Positions 8,751-19,391 of a DNA stretch of 64,000 nucleotides are shown here, in pieces (position 1 is the stretch's first letter; each line of letters starts with the position of its first letter). Location: NCBI RefSeq assembly GCF_900119825.1, contig NZ_FPKR01000008.1, positions 160,760-224,759 on the forward strand. Reading direction: 5' to 3'. Both the position numbers and the translations under genes were made by a program. The notes under the pieces were generated by a model. The model did no database searches. It was given only the letters and a program-made list of their open reading frames with translations, and had not been told where the DNA came from. The stretch comes from Chitinimonas taiwanensis DSM 18899. Lineage in GTDB: Bacteria > Pseudomonadota > Gammaproteobacteria > Burkholderiales > Chitinimonadaceae.

Positions 8751-10019
8751 TTAGCCCAGCGGTGCCAGCGCCGCCGCATGCGCGACGCGCTCGGCTTCCT
8801 GATGGCGCGCCAGGCGGGCCAGTTCCGCCAGGGTGATATCCAGAGTCTGATCGATCAGGCCGAAGCGCTCGGCCAGCAGGCTGTGCAGGCCATCGGCGCT
8901 GCGCGGCGCCACCACCGGGCGCGCGACCAGCAAGTGGTAGAGCTCCTGCAGGGTGATGCGCTCGAGGCTGGACGCCAGCAGCCAGCCATCACTGCGCGTG
9001 GCCTGCACCCAGCCGCGTTCGGACAACATGCCCAACAGTTCATGCAGCTCGTCCTGCCCCAGGGCCAATGCACGGCGCAACCGTCCCAGACTCAGCACCT
9101 CACCGCGTTCGCGCGCGTCTTCCAGACGCAGCAGCAGGCGCACCGCGTCGTACAGACGCTGGCCCGGATGGGCACGCTTGCGCCAGGCCTCGCCATGCCA
9201 GTAGGACAGGCTCGCGCTCAGTACCGCACCGGCCAGCACGATCACCCAGATCAGATAGAGCCAGAGCAGGAAGATGGGCAGGCTGGCGAAGGCGCCGTAG
9301 ATCAGTTTGAAGGTACCGAACTTCTTCACATACAGACCGAACAGGCCCTTCATCAACGTCAGCGCCACCGTGCTGAACAGGGCCGCGATGGTGGCGTGGC
9401 TTTGCGGCACCGGGCAGTTGGGCACCACGCGGTACAGCAGGGTGAAGCCAAGCAGGGCCAGGATAAAGCCGCTGCCGTTGAGCAGTGTGGCCAGCGCACT
9501 CTCGCCCGCCTTGTCGGAAATCCAGCCGGTCAGCGTCAAGCCGGCCCCCAGCAGCAAGGGGCCCAGGGTCAGCACGCCCCAGTAGGTGAGCGTCTTCAAC
9601 ATCCACGGCCGCTGGCGCTGAATACGCCAGATGCGGTTGAAGGTGCGGTCTATGGTGGCCATCATGGCCAGCGCCGTCACGCCCAGGGTGATGAAGCCAA
9701 CCGCGGTCAGCTTGCCGGTGTTCTCGGTGAACTGGCGCATCGGCCCGGTAATCACCCGGCCAGCCGAATCGGGCACCAGGTTCTTGATCAGGAAGCGGCG
9801 CACCTCGCTGGAGAAATCCTCGAACATCGGGAAGGCCGACACCACCATGATGGCAATGGTCAGGAAGGGCACCAGGGCCAGCAGCGTAGTGAAAGTCAGG
9901 CTGCCGGCCGCTTCCAGGCAGCGGTCATCGCGCAGGCGACGCAAGAGGAAGACCACGAAGTCCAGCGGCGCGGGCAGGCGGGTAAACACATTGCGGCGGT
10001 AGTCGGACAGGCTGGGCAT
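8751..10019 (-). CDS. YihY/UPF0761 family inner-membrane protein
   Basis: About 422 aa, predicted polytopic. The family core is LEAAGSLTFTTLLALVPFLTIAIMVVSAFP near residues 35-65, followed by several more hydrophobic segments (ALLGFTLLYRVVP, YGAFASLPIFLLWLYLIWVIVLAGA). The last ~130 residues are cytoplasmic and look like a winged-helix-type tail (LRRALALGQDELHELLGMLSERGWV), as in the longer betaproteobacterial members. It was formerly called ribonuclease BN/BrkB; the function is unsettled. The ATG at 10019 has no clear ribosome-binding site, and a GTG at 10052 is the alternative start. Confidence 0.88.
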   Translation of the reverse strand: MPSLSDYRRNVFTRLPAPLDFVVFLLRRLRDDRCLEAAGSLTFTTLLALVPFLTIAIMVVSAFPMFEDFSSEVRRFLIKNLVPDSAGRVITGPMRQFTENTGKLTAVGFITLGVTALAMMATIDRTFNRIWRIQRQRPWMLKTLTYWGVLTLGPLLLGAGLTLTGWISDKAGESALATLLNGSGFILALLGFTLLYRVVPNCPVPQSHATIAALFSTVALTLMKGLFGLYVKKFGTFKLIYGAFASLPIFLLWLYLIWVIVLAGAVLSASLSYWHGEAWRKRAHPGQRLYDAVRLLLRLEDARERGEVLSLGRLRRALALGQDELHELLGMLSERGWVQATRSDGWLLASSLERITLQELYHLLVARPVVAPRSADGLHSLLAERFGLIDQTLDITLAELARLARHQEAERVAHAAALAPLG

Positions 10020-10086
10020 TGCAGCAGAATCGGGCTTGCGGGAGATGGCCACGACTATCCATGAAATATGCAGGATGGCAAAGCCC

Positions 10087-11070
<984 letters not shown>

Positions 11071-11074
<4 letters not shown>

Positions 11075-12039
11075 ATCCCTACCCGCTCCTGCGCCGCTTG
11101 TCGCACGAACACTACACGCCCGGCCCACAACTGGCAGAGGCTCTGGGCGTCTCGCGCGCCTCGGTGTCGCTGGCGCTGAAATCGGCCAGCGAGCTGGGCG
11201 TGCAGGTGCTGGTGCAGAAAAGCCGTGGCTACCGGCTGGCCCAGCCTCTGAGCTGGCTGGATGAGACGCGCGTGGCGCAGGCACTGGGCGAGCACGCGCG
11301 CTATTTCGACCTGCACTGCTTTGACGAGATCGACTCGACCAATAGCGCGCTGCTGGCCAGGATTGCCGAAGGTGCGCCTTCGGGCCTGTGCTACGCGGCC
11401 GAGCACCAGACGCGCGGGCGCGGCCGGCGCGGGCGCAGCTGGCAGGGCGAGCTGGGCGATAGCCTGATGTTCTCGCTGCTATGGCGCTTCAATCTGGGCG
11501 TGGCCGATCTATCCGGCCTGAGCCTGGTGGTCGGCCTGGCGGTGGCGCGTGCGCTACATGGCCTGGGGCTCAAGGATGCCGCGCTCAAATGGCCAAACGA
11601 CATCATCGCCCCCAGCGGCAAGCTGGGCGGCATCCTGATCGAGCTGGCAGGCGACGCACTCGGCCCCTCGGCCGTGGTCATCGGTATCGGACTGAATGTG
11701 CGCCTGAGCGACGCTCAGCGAGCTGCGCTAGACCAGCCGGCCGAATCGCTGGCCACCGTTGGCTACGCAGGCGAGCGCAATACCCTGCTGGCCACCATCC
11801 TGGCCGAGCTGGCCGAGCTGCTGCCGCGTTTCGAACAACAGGGCTTTACCGCCTTCATTGCCGACTGGCAGGCCTGCCATGCGCTGCAGAACCGCCCCGC
11901 CCGCCTGCTGCTGCCAAACGGCACTAGCGTGGATGGCCTGGTGCGCGGTGTGGCGGCCAATGGCGCGCTGCAGCTGGAAGGCACGGATGGCGTGCAGGAA
12001 TGGCATAGCGGCGAAGTCAGCCTGAGGGCGCGCCCATGA
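11071..12039 (+). CDS. birA: Biotin-[acetyl-CoA-carboxylase] ligase / biotin repressor BirA
   Basis: Attaches biotin to the carrier protein of acetyl-CoA carboxylase through biotinyl-5'-AMP; 322 aa. An N-terminal winged helix is present (residues about 5-55, LAEALGVSRASVSLALKSASELGV), so this is the bifunctional, potentially DNA-binding type. The catalytic domain shows the family motifs DEIDSTNSALL, the biotinyl-AMP loop TRGRGRRGRSW, LKWPNDI and KLGGILIEL. The small C-terminal domain is also present. I could not find a BirA-type operator before bioA. Confidence 0.95.
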
Positions 12040-12791
12040 GCTGCCTCTTGCTGGATGCGGGCAATACCCGCCTGAAGTGGGCGCTGCTGGATGGCCCGCA
12101 CTGGCTGGCCCAAGGCGTGTGCGCCTATGCCGAGCTGGCCGGGCTGCCAGCCCAGCTCGCGCCCTGGCCGGCCGTGCAGCGCATCCTGGCCTGCAATGTG
12201 GCTGGCCCCGCAGTGGCCAAGCAGCTTGCCGCCTGCTGGCCCGCGCTGCCGATTGCCTGGCTGAAGAGCAGCGCGGCCCAGGCCGGCGTACGCAATGGTT
12301 ATCTGCGCCCCGAGCAACTGGGCGCCGACCGCTGGGCCGCGCTGATCGGCGCGCGTGCGCTACGCCAAACCGATCTATTGGTGGTGATGGCCGGCACCGC
12401 GATGACCGTGGATGCCTTGAGCAGTACGGGTGAATTTTTGGGTGGGGTGATCGTGCCCGGCTTTCGGCTGATGCGTGAGGCCCTCGCGCGCGGCACCGCC
12501 GACCTCGGCCTGCCCGATGGCGCCACGGCCACCTTCGCGCGCAGCACGGGCGAGGCGATCGTGAATGGCGCACTGGCGGCCCTGTCTGGCGCAATTGCCC
12601 AGCAGTATGCGCAGCTGAGTGCCTACAGCGGGCGCAGCGTGCAGATCCTTCTCTCGGGCGGCGATGCGGCCCGGATTGCGCCCTGCCTGCCGCCAGCACT
12701 GGCCGCCCAGCTGATCCGCATTGATAATCTGGTGCTGCACGGGCTGGCCCAGCTCGCGCAGCGCGACTCAAACCAGGAAGCTTCTGCATGA
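12036..12791 (+). CDS. coaX: Type III pantothenate kinase CoaX
   Basis: First step of coenzyme A synthesis: phosphorylates pantothenate. It is 251 aa with the ASKHA fold: phosphate-1 loop LLLDAGNTRLKW (4-15), GADRWAALIGAR, adenosine/phosphate-2 region VMAGTAMTVDAL, and FLGGVIVPGFRLM. It is coupled by a four-base overlap to birA and to the following SPOR gene. The birA-coaX-SPOR order recurs in betaproteobacteria. Confidence 0.95.
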   Translation: MSCLLLDAGNTRLKWALLDGPHWLAQGVCAYAELAGLPAQLAPWPAVQRILACNVAGPAVAKQLAACWPALPIAWLKSSAAQAGVRNGYLRPEQLGADRWAALIGARALRQTDLLVVMAGTAMTVDALSSTGEFLGGVIVPGFRLMREALARGTADLGLPDGATATFARSTGEAIVNGALAALSGAIAQQYAQLSAYSGRSVQILLSGGDAARIAPCLPPALAAQLIRIDNLVLHGLAQLAQRDSNQEASA

Positions 12792-13615
12792 AATGGCTGT
12801 TCGTACTCTTGCTGCTCGGCAATCTGCTGTTCTTCGCCTACACCCAGTTGGAAAGCCCACCGGCCCAGGTCGATTGGCGCAGCCGCGAGGTAAATGCGGC
12901 GCAGCTGCGCCAGGTGGCCTTTGGCGCCAGTGAGCCGGCTGCCGATAGCAGCGCGCCGGCCGAACCGACGCCCACGCCAAGCGAAACGCCGGCGGCGGAA
13001 CCTGCTACCAGCGCACCCGCCGCCGCGCCAGCCGCGAGCGAGCCCAAGACCGAGCCCAAACCCGCCGTGCCCGCGGTGGCCGCAACACCCGCCCCTCCGC
13101 CGGCCAGCCCGGCGACAACAGCGGCAGCGACGCCACCCAAGCCTAGCGGCCCGCTCGCCTGTTTCGCCTGGCGCAATATCCTGCCGGCCGATCTGCCCAA
13201 TGCGCGTAAGCGCCTGGCTGCCCTGCAACTGGGTGGCGAGGTGTCGGTACAGAATGTCGGCGCCGAGGGCCCGCAGCGCTTCTGGGTGTATATCCCGCCG
13301 CGCGGCACGCTGGCCGATGCGCAGAAGAAGGCCGAGGAGCTGCGCGGCCTCGGGGTCAGCGACTTCTTCGTGGTAGCCGATGGCTCGCGCTGGAACCGCT
13401 CGGTATCGCTGGGCCTGTTCTCGACCCGCGAAGCGGCCGAGCGGCGCCTGGAAGCAGTCAAGCAGCAGGGTGTGCGCTCGGCTGTCATGCGCGAGCGCGG
13501 CGAGGGCGAGAGCCTGCAGCTGCTGATCCGTCAGGTACCCAAGTCGGCACGCCTGAATCTTGGCCGGGCTGCGATGAACTTCCGTGGCAGCACGGTCAGC
13601 GAGGTCGACTGCTGA
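12788..13615 (+). CDS. SPOR domain-containing protein
   Basis: A 275 aa single-pass envelope protein. A short N-terminal membrane anchor (MKWLFVLLLLGNLLFFAYTQ) is followed by a Pro/Ala/Glu-rich low-complexity linker (about residues 55-120). A SPOR-like fold follows (about 125-250: CFAWRNILPADLPNARKRL, RFWVYIPPRGTLADAQKKAEELRGLGVSDFFVV, SLGLFSTREAAERRLEAVKQQGV). SPOR domains bind denuded peptidoglycan at division sites. It is the last gene of the wrbA operon, followed by a strong terminator. Confidence 0.88.
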   Translation: MKWLFVLLLLGNLLFFAYTQLESPPAQVDWRSREVNAAQLRQVAFGASEPAADSSAPAEPTPTPSETPAAEPATSAPAAAPAASEPKTEPKPAVPAVAATPAPPPASPATTAAATPPKPSGPLACFAWRNILPADLPNARKRLAALQLGGEVSVQNVGAEGPQRFWVYIPPRGTLADAQKKAEELRGLGVSDFFVVADGSRWNRSVSLGLFSTREAAERRLEAVKQQGVRSAVMRERGEGESLQLLIRQVPKSARLNLGRAAMNFRGSTVSEVDC

Positions 13616-13641
13616 GCGGGATCGCGGTCACTCACCCACAA

Positions 13642-13669
13642 AAAACGGCGACCCTTGGGTCGCCGTTTT
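13642..13669. terminator. Bidirectional rho-independent terminator
   Basis: Inverted repeat ACGGCGACC / GGTCGCCGT with a four-base loop, preceded by A5 and followed by T4. It ends the wrbA-SPOR operon on the plus strand and can serve the convergent outer-membrane protein gene on the minus strand. Confidence 0.9.
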
Positions 13670-13692
13670 GCCATCCAACTCAGCGGTGCCGA

Positions 13693-14346
13693 TCAGAAGC
13701 CGATGGTCAGACCGACATTCAGCACCGGCCAGACCTTGAAGCTCTTCAGATCGTCCTGCAGCTTCACACGCTCGGCCTCTACGTCGTTCTTCAGGCTCGC
13801 GCACTCGGCCGGCGACAGGCTGCTGCCGCAGTTCACATTCAGGCTGGCCTTGGCGCCACCCTGCAGGATCACGCCCAGATCGCCATAGAAGTTCACACCG
13901 AAGCCCGACACGTTGCCGTAGCCGACGCCCAGATAGGGGGCAACGCGCTTCTTGCCCTTCACCTCGCCATTGATCGATACGCCGTTCGCGCTATAGCTAT
14001 TGCCGTTGATCTCGAAATTGCCATTGCTGGGCTTGGCATTCAGGCCGAACTTATTACCAGCCGAGACGAGACCGGCGGTCAGGCGGAAGGGGCCGAGCGG
14101 ATGCCAGTCGATCAGGCCGCTCAGGTTCTTCAGCTTGAGCTTGGCGTCGTAGTCGAGATCTTCGTCGTCCACCGTGGTGTTGTAGTTGAGCGCGCTGTAA
14201 CCGACGCGGGCCGAGAAGGTCGGGAACACGCCCCAGGCCACATCGCCGCCTACGCCGGTGGTGCCCGCGCGTACACCCACACCTACCGCATGCGCGTGGC
14301 CGGCGGCCAAGAGGGCCAACAACAACGGTGCAATCATCTTCTTCAT
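13693..14346 (-). CDS. Predicted outer-membrane beta-barrel protein
   Basis: A 217 aa exported protein. Its signal peptide (MKKMIAPLLLALLAAGHAHA) precedes alternating hydrophobic/polar strands (VGVGVRAGTTGVGGDVAWGVF, FSARVGYSALNYN, RLTAGLVSAGNKFGL, APYLGVGYGN), and it ends in the aromatic residue of VGLTIGF, as expected for a Bam-inserted barrel. A Cys-containing, helix-prone stretch (NVNCGSSLSPAECASLKNDVEAERVKLQDDLKSF) lies just before the last strand. I chose the ATG at 14346 over one four codons earlier because GGGAGAG precedes it. The specific function is unknown. Confidence 0.8.
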   Translation of the reverse strand: MKKMIAPLLLALLAAGHAHAVGVGVRAGTTGVGGDVAWGVFPTFSARVGYSALNYNTTVDDEDLDYDAKLKLKNLSGLIDWHPLGPFRLTAGLVSAGNKFGLNAKPSNGNFEINGNSYSANGVSINGEVKGKKRVAPYLGVGYGNVSGFGVNFYGDLGVILQGGAKASLNVNCGSSLSPAECASLKNDVEAERVKLQDDLKSFKVWPVLNVGLTIGF

Positions 14347-14423
14347 GGTCTCTCCCAAAACGCCCTATCGCGGGCAGGTATCAAAGTCATTGCAGTAGGG
14401 CGAGTACTACCCCACCGGGCGCC

Positions 14424-15107
14424 TCAGTCGGCGCGCTTGGTAAACATCAAATCCCACACGCCATGGCCCAGATTCAGGCCACGCTGCTCGAACTTGGTCA
14501 GCGGGCGCCATGCCGGACGCGGCGCGAAACCGTCATAGCTGTTCTGCAGGGCCGGATTGGCGGACAGCACCTCCAGCATCTGCAGCGCGTAGTCCTCCCA
14601 ATCGGTGGCCATATGGATATAGGCGCCCGGCTTGAGCTTGTTCAAGATGCCTGCCAGGAATTCCGGCTGCACCAGGCGGCGTTTCTGCTGGCGCTTCTTC
14701 GGCCACGGGTCGGGGAAGTAGAGATGAAAACCATCCAGCGAGGCATCGGGCAGCATATGGGCGAGCACTTCCACCGCATCATGGCGGATCACGCGGATAT
14801 TGCTCAGCTGCTTGTCGTCGATCAGCTTGAGCAGATTGCCCACCCCGGGGCCATGCACCTCGATGCCGAGGAAATCGACCTCGGGCCGCGCGGCGGCGAT
14901 ATCGGCCGTGGCCGCGCCCATGCCAAAGCCGATCTCCAGCACCTTTGGCGCGGCACGCCCGAAGGCAGCCTGCAGATCTAGCGGTTCGGGCCGGTACTCA
15001 ATACCCCAGCGCGGCATGCCCTCTTCCACCGCACGCGTCTGCGCCTCGGAAAAGTGGCCCTGGCGCAGCACAAAGCTGCGGATATGGCGGTGTTTCGGGT
15101 CTTCCAT
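14424..15107 (-). CDS. trmB: tRNA (guanine-N7-)-methyltransferase TrmB
   Basis: Methylates G46 in the tRNA variable loop using S-adenosylmethionine. It is 227 aa from the chosen start. Motifs: [14 protein letters not shown] (near 10), the SAM-binding [30 protein letters not shown], and the diagnostic [21 protein letters not shown], with [11 protein letters not shown] near the C-terminus. The open frame continues upstream, but the family begins with the [12 protein letters not shown] region. It lies downstream of thiG on the minus strand. Confidence 0.95.
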   Translation of the reverse strand: MEDPKHRHIRSFVLRQGHFSEAQTRAVEEGMPRWGIEYRPEPLDLQAAFGRAAPKVLEIGFGMGAATADIAAARPEVDFLGIEVHGPGVGNLLKLIDDKQLSNIRVIRHDAVEVLAHMLPDASLDGFHLYFPDPWPKKRQQKRRLVQPEFLAGILNKLKPGAYIHMATDWEDYALQMLEVLSANPALQNSYDGFAPRPAWRPLTKFEQRGLNLGHGVWDLMFTKRAD

Positions 15108-15189
15108 GTCTTGTACTTTCAGTGTTGCGAGTCCAGCGCTGGATTCGATCAGCGGCGGTTTGCTGCGCGAATCCTTCCTACGGTGGCCA

Positions 15190-15978
15190 TCAGGCAATCA
15201 TGCCTGTCGTCGGCGAGCTCGGGCTGGCCGAGTAGAGCTTGCGTGGCATACGGCCGGCCAGAAACGCTTCGCGGCCGGCTTCCACACCCTTCTTCATTGC
15301 GCTGGCCATCAGCACCGGGTCGCGCGCGGCGGCGATGGCGGTATTCATCAGCACGCCGTGGCAACCGAGCTCCATGGCAATCGCGGCATCCGAGGCGGTG
15401 CCGACGCCGGCATCCACAATCACCGGCACGGTGCTTTGCTCAATGATCAGCTGCAGATTCCACGGATTGAGGATGCCCATGCCCGAGCCGATCAGGCTGG
15501 CCAGCGGCATGATCGCGCAGCAGCCAATGGCTTCGAGCTGCTTGGCAATAATGGGGTCGTCCGAGGTATAGACCATCACGTCGAAGCCGTCCTTCACCAG
15601 GGTTTCGGCCGCGCGCAGCGTTTCCAGCACATTCGGGTACAGGGTATGCGGGTCGCCCAGCACTTCGAGCTTAACCAGCTTGTGGCCATCCAGCAGCTCG
15701 CGCGCCAGGCGCAGCGTGCGTACTGCGTCGTCGGCGCTGTAGCAGCCGGCGGTATTGGGCAGATAGGTGAATTCGCTCGGCGGCAGATAGTCGAGCAGGC
15801 TGGGCGCGCCAGCGTCCTGGCCGATATTCACGCGGCGGATGGCCACGGTGACGATCTCGGCGCCCGAGGCATCGATGGCGGCGCGGGTTTCGTTGAAATC
15901 CTTGTACTTGCCGGTACCAACCAGCAGGCGGGAGCCGTATTCACGGCCGGCGATGGTGAGGCGTGCGTCTGTATGCAT
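15190..15978 (-). CDS. thiG: Thiazole synthase ThiG
   Basis: Forms the thiazole phosphate of thiamine from deoxyxylulose-5-phosphate, dehydroglycine and ThiS thiocarboxylate; 262 aa, TIM barrel. Signatures: [50 protein letters not shown] and [21 protein letters not shown]. The start ATG at 15978 has AGGA five bases upstream and matches the family length. The longer open frame upstream lies over thiS in another frame and is not used. thiS is immediately upstream. Confidence 0.96.
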   Translation of the reverse strand: MHTDARLTIAGREYGSRLLVGTGKYKDFNETRAAIDASGAEIVTVAIRRVNIGQDAGAPSLLDYLPPSEFTYLPNTAGCYSADDAVRTLRLARELLDGHKLVKLEVLGDPHTLYPNVLETLRAAETLVKDGFDVMVYTSDDPIIAKQLEAIGCCAIMPLASLIGSGMGILNPWNLQLIIEQSTVPVIVDAGVGTASDAAIAMELGCHGVLMNTAIAAARDPVLMASAMKKGVEAGREAFLAGRMPRKLYSASPSSPTTGMIA

Positions 15979-16033
15979 GGGAATCCTGTGGGCAGGCTGG
16001 GCACAAAGGCCGGGAAAACAGGGGGAAGGCAGG

Positions 16034-16237
16034 CTAGCCGCCACCAACCGCAACGACGATTTCCAGCTTGTCGCCGGCTTGCAGCACGGTGTCGCCGTGC
16101 TGGCTCTTGGGGACGATCTCGCCATTACGCTCGATGGCGATGCGCCGGCCAGCGTGGCCGAGCTGCTCGATCAGGCTGCTCAGGGTGGTGGCAGCGGGTA
16201 GCTGGTGGCTTGCGCCATTGATATGGATGTCGATCAC
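16034..16237 (-). CDS. thiS: Sulfur carrier protein ThiS
   Basis: A 67 aa ubiquitin-fold sulfur carrier ending in the required Gly-Gly (AVGGG; one extra Gly, as in some homologues), which is adenylated and thiocarboxylated for thiazole synthesis. It starts at GTG with no obvious ribosome-binding site. It begins only 24 bases after the spoT stop, suggesting cotranscription or reinitiation from spoT. No TPP riboswitch fits in this space. Confidence 0.92.
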   Translation of the reverse strand: MIDIHINGASHQLPAATTLSSLIEQLGHAGRRIAIERNGEIVPKSQHGDTVLQAGDKLEIVVAVGGG

Positions 16238-16261
16238 GATGGAGAAGCGGTATCTAGGGGT

Positions 16262-18451
16262 TCAGGCGTGGCCGTTCTGGCCCTTGAGGCGATGGATGCG
16301 CACCACGCGTTCCAGGCTGCGCAGCGACTGCATGACACGCGCCAGATGCTGGCGGTTTTCCACCTGCACGGTGAAGCTGATCTCGGTGTAGCGGTCGCCC
16401 TCGGCCTCGTTGTCCATGCGCACATTCTCGATATTGGCAGCAGCTTCCGAGATGGCGGCGGCGATCTGGGCCAGCACACCGCGTTCATGCATGGCCAGTA
16501 CCTTGATCTGGACATCGAACAGCTTGCCGGCCGGCACATCCCACTCCACTTCCAGGAGCTTGTCCGGGTCGAACTTGCTGTGGCGACCGACCACCTGCGG
16601 GCAGTCGTGGGTGTGAATGACCAGGCCCTGGCCCTGCTTGATGATGCCGATGATGGGGTCGCCCGGAATCGGGTTGCAGCAGCGCGAAAACTGCACGGCC
16701 ACACCTTCGGTGCCGCGGATCAGGATCGGGCCGGCATGGGTCTCGCCCTCGCTGAGCAGGCCAGCCAGGGTCAGGAGGCGCTGCGCGACCACCACGCCAA
16801 GGCGCTTACCCAGGCCGATATCGGCCAGGATCTCGTCCTGGCGCGACGGCGCGTTTTCCTTCACATAGCGCTCCCAGGCATCGAGCGGGATGTCGGCGGC
16901 CTGGTTCATAAGTGCGCGCACGGCCTGGTTGAGCAGGCGGTCGCCCAGCGCCACCGCCTCTTCATAGCGCATGGTCTTCAGGAAGTGGCGGATATGCGAG
17001 CGCGCCTTGCCGGTCACCACGAAGTTCAGCCAGTTCGGATTCGGGCGCGCGGTGGTGGCGGTGATGATCTCGACCTGGTCGCCGGTCTTGAGCTGGGTGC
17101 GCAAGGGCATCAGATCGTAATTGATGCGCACCGCAATGCAGCGATTGCCGATGTCCGAGTGCACGGCATAGGCGAAGTCGACCGCCGTGGCGCCCTGCGG
17201 CAGGGTCAGGATCTTGCCCTTGGGGGTGAACACATACACTTCGCCCGGGAACAGGTCGACCTTGATGTGCTCGAGGAACTCGACCGAGTCGCCCGACATG
17301 GACTGGATTTCCAGCAGGCTCTGCAGCCACTGGTGGGTCTTTTGCTGCACATCGCTGACGCCGTCGTCGCCCGACTTGTACATCCAGTGCGAGGCCACCC
17401 CGGCCTGGGCCACCTTGTGCATATCGTGGGTGCGGATCTGCACCTCGATCGGCGTGCCATAGGGGCCGGACAGCGCGGTGTGCAGGCTCTGGTAGCCATT
17501 CGGCTTGGGGATGGCGATGTAATCCTTGAAGGTGCCGGGGCGTGGCTTGTACAGACCGTGCAGGGTGCCAAGCGCCAGGTAGCAGGTCGGCACATCCTTG
17601 ACGATGACGCGGAAGCCGTAGATATCCAGCACCTCGGAAAAGCTCAGGTGCTTTTCCTGCATCTTGCGGTAGATGCTGGCGAGATGCTTCTCGCGCCCAT
17701 AGACGGTCGCTTCGACCTTGGCCTCGTGCAGCTTGTGCTTGATCGCATCGAGGATCTTGCTCACCACCTCGCGCCGATTGCCGCGCGCCGCCTTCAAGGC
17801 CTTACCGAGTACCTCGTAGCGCATCGGGTGCAGATACTTGAAGCTCCAGTCCTCGAGCTCCTGGTAGATCGCATGCAGGCCGATGCGGTTGGCGATCGGC
17901 GCATAGATTTCCAGCGTCTCGGCCGCGATGCGGCGCTGCTTGTCCTCGCGCATATGGTCGAGCGTGCGCATATTGTGCAAACGGTCGGCCAGCTTGACGA
18001 GGATCACGCGCACATCGCGCGCCATCGCCATCAGCATCTTGCGGAAGTTTTCCGCCTGCGCCTCTTCCTTGCTCTGGAATTCAAGCTTTTCCAGCTTGGA
18101 CAGGCCGTCCACCAGCTCGGCAATCGGCTTGCCGAAACGCTCGGTCAGTTCGAGCTTGGTGACGCCGGTGTCCTCCATGGTGTCGTGCAGGAAGGCCGCC
18201 ATCAGCGCCTGGGCGTCCAGATGGTGGTCGGCCAGGATGTCGGCCACGGCCAGAGGGTGAGTGATATAGGGCTCGCCGCTCTTGCGCAGCTGGCTCTTAT
18301 GGCATTCGGCGCTGAATTTGAACGCCGCTTCCAAGAGCGGCAGGTCCTCCGGCTTCAGATAGCCGGACACCTTGGCCAATAGCGCATTGGCGTCGTGCGC
18401 CACCTGGGTGGCGTAGGCTGCGGGGACGGGAAGTTCGGCGGCGTCTAGCAT
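16262..18451 (-). CDS. spoT: Bifunctional (p)ppGpp synthetase/hydrolase SpoT
   Basis: A 729 aa RelA/SpoT protein controlling stringent-response alarmone levels. The HD hydrolase motif HDTMED is intact (His89-Asp90, Glu93-Asp94), with LVKLADRLHNMRTL, so hydrolysis should be active. The synthetase region has VYGREKHLASIYRKM and DIYGFRVIV. TGS (VYVFTPKGKILTLPQGATAVDFAYAVHSD), zinc-finger-like (FSRCCNPIPGD) and C-terminal ACT domains follow. It lies downstream of rpoZ, the standard order, but separated by a terminator-like hairpin. Confidence 0.96.
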   Translation of the reverse strand: MLDAAELPVPAAYATQVAHDANALLAKVSGYLKPEDLPLLEAAFKFSAECHKSQLRKSGEPYITHPLAVADILADHHLDAQALMAAFLHDTMEDTGVTKLELTERFGKPIAELVDGLSKLEKLEFQSKEEAQAENFRKMLMAMARDVRVILVKLADRLHNMRTLDHMREDKQRRIAAETLEIYAPIANRIGLHAIYQELEDWSFKYLHPMRYEVLGKALKAARGNRREVVSKILDAIKHKLHEAKVEATVYGREKHLASIYRKMQEKHLSFSEVLDIYGFRVIVKDVPTCYLALGTLHGLYKPRPGTFKDYIAIPKPNGYQSLHTALSGPYGTPIEVQIRTHDMHKVAQAGVASHWMYKSGDDGVSDVQQKTHQWLQSLLEIQSMSGDSVEFLEHIKVDLFPGEVYVFTPKGKILTLPQGATAVDFAYAVHSDIGNRCIAVRINYDLMPLRTQLKTGDQVEIITATTARPNPNWLNFVVTGKARSHIRHFLKTMRYEEAVALGDRLLNQAVRALMNQAADIPLDAWERYVKENAPSRQDEILADIGLGKRLGVVVAQRLLTLAGLLSEGETHAGPILIRGTEGVAVQFSRCCNPIPGDPIIGIIKQGQGLVIHTHDCPQVVGRHSKFDPDKLLEVEWDVPAGKLFDVQIKVLAMHERGVLAQIAAAISEAAANIENVRMDNEAEGDRYTEISFTVQVENRQHLARVMQSLRSLERVVRIHRLKGQNGHA

Positions 18452-18465
18452 GGCGGCAAAGGGAC

Positions 18466-18488
18466 AAAAAGCGGGCCTGGGCCCGCTT
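18466..18488 (-). terminator. Terminator or attenuator between rpoZ and spoT
   Basis: Read on the minus strand: an AAGCGGGC / GCCCGCTT stem with a four-base loop followed by TTTTTG. It lies in the 58-base gap between rpoZ and spoT, so it could limit read-through from gmk/rpoZ into spoT. Confidence 0.75.
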
Positions 18489-18509
18489 CTTGGTCTTCTA
18501 CCTGCTGGT

Positions 18510-18719
18510 TTAGCTGCGCGTACGCGTCAGCATTTCCAGGCCGATCTTGCCGGCGGCCATTTCACGCAGGGCCAGCACGGTCGGCTTGTCGCGGCCGGCT
18601 GCTTCCACCAGCGGGGTCGAACCATTTGCCAGCTGGCGGGCGCGGTAGGCGGCAGCCAGGGTCAGGTCGAAACGGTTGGGGATGCGATCCAGACAATCTT
18701 CAACGGTAATACGGGCCAT
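18510..18719 (-). CDS. rpoZ: RNA polymerase omega subunit RpoZ
   Basis: A 69 aa omega subunit with the conserved start [30 protein letters not shown] and [16 protein letters not shown]. It aids assembly of RNA polymerase and forms part of the ppGpp site in proteobacteria. It sits between gmk and spoT as in most proteobacteria. Confidence 0.96.
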   Translation of the reverse strand: MARITVEDCLDRIPNRFDLTLAAAYRARQLANGSTPLVEAAGRDKPTVLALREMAAGKIGLEMLTRTRS

Positions 18720-18776
18720 TTCACTACTCCAGATAAACGCCCGGCATGGCTGCCGGCGCGGTAAAACAATCGGTGC

Positions 18777-19391
18777 TCAGCCCTGCAGGCTGGCGATCAG
18801 TGCGTTATGGCGCTCGGCCTGGGCCAGAAAGCGCAGGCGCTCGGCGCGTACCACGCCAATGATGTCGCGCACGGCTTCATCGATGTGCTCGTTGACGATC
18901 ACATAGTCGAACTCGCCCACATGGGCGATTTCCTCGCGCGCATTGGCCAGGCGCTTGACGATGGCTTCTTCGCTATCGGTGCCGCGGTTACGCAGGCGCT
19001 GCTCGAGAATCTCGGCGCTGGGCGGCAGGATGAAGACACCCACCGCACCGTCGAAAATCCGTCTGACCTGCTGGGCGCCCTGCACATCGATCTCGAGCAG
19101 GATGTCCTGACCGCGCGCCATGGCGTCGCTGATCCACTTCTGCGAGGTGCCGTACAGGTTGCCGTGCACCTCGGCGTGCTCAAGGAACTCGCCGCGGCCG
19201 GCCATGGCGAGGAATTCCTCGCGGCTGACGAAATGGTATTCACGGCCATTCTGCTCACCCTCGCGCGGCGCGCGGGTGGTGAAGGAAATGGACAGCTGCA
19301 CCTTGGCATCCGCGGCCAGCAGCGCGTGAACCAGGGTGGCCTTGCCGGCGCCCGAGGGGCCAGCGAGGATGAAAAGCTTGCCTTTGCTCAT
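18777..19391 (-). CDS. gmk: Guanylate kinase Gmk
   Basis: Phosphorylates GMP to GDP; 204 aa. P-loop GPSGAGKATL near the N-terminus, then SISFTTRAPREGEQNGREYHFVS (GMP-binding), FLEHAEVHGNLYGTS and LLEIDVQGAQQVR. The residue after the P-loop lysine is Ala where most proteobacterial Gmk have Ser or Thr; the next Thr is kept, as in Gram-positive GKGT versions, so activity is expected. The start at ATG 19391 matches the family; the in-frame extension upstream does not. Confidence 0.95.
   Translation of the reverse strand: MSKGKLFILAGPSGAGKATLVHALLAADAKVQLSISFTTRAPREGEQNGREYHFVSREEFLAMAGRGEFLEHAEVHGNLYGTSQKWISDAMARGQDILLEIDVQGAQQVRRIFDGAVGVFILPPSAEILEQRLRNRGTDSEEAIVKRLANAREEIAHVGEFDYVIVNEHIDEAVRDIIGVVRAERLRFLAQAERHNALIASLQG

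Noticed and set aside
16238..16261. TPP riboswitch upstream of thiS
   Set aside because: Only 24 bases separate spoT and thiS; no THI element can fit.
16205..18382. 725-codon open frame antisense to spoT
   Set aside because: Mirrors spoT codons; no recognisable protein and no ribosome-binding site.
18777..19391. Inactive guanylate kinase because of GKAT P-loop
   Set aside because: The following Thr is kept and Gram-positive Gmk use GKGT; other motifs are intact.
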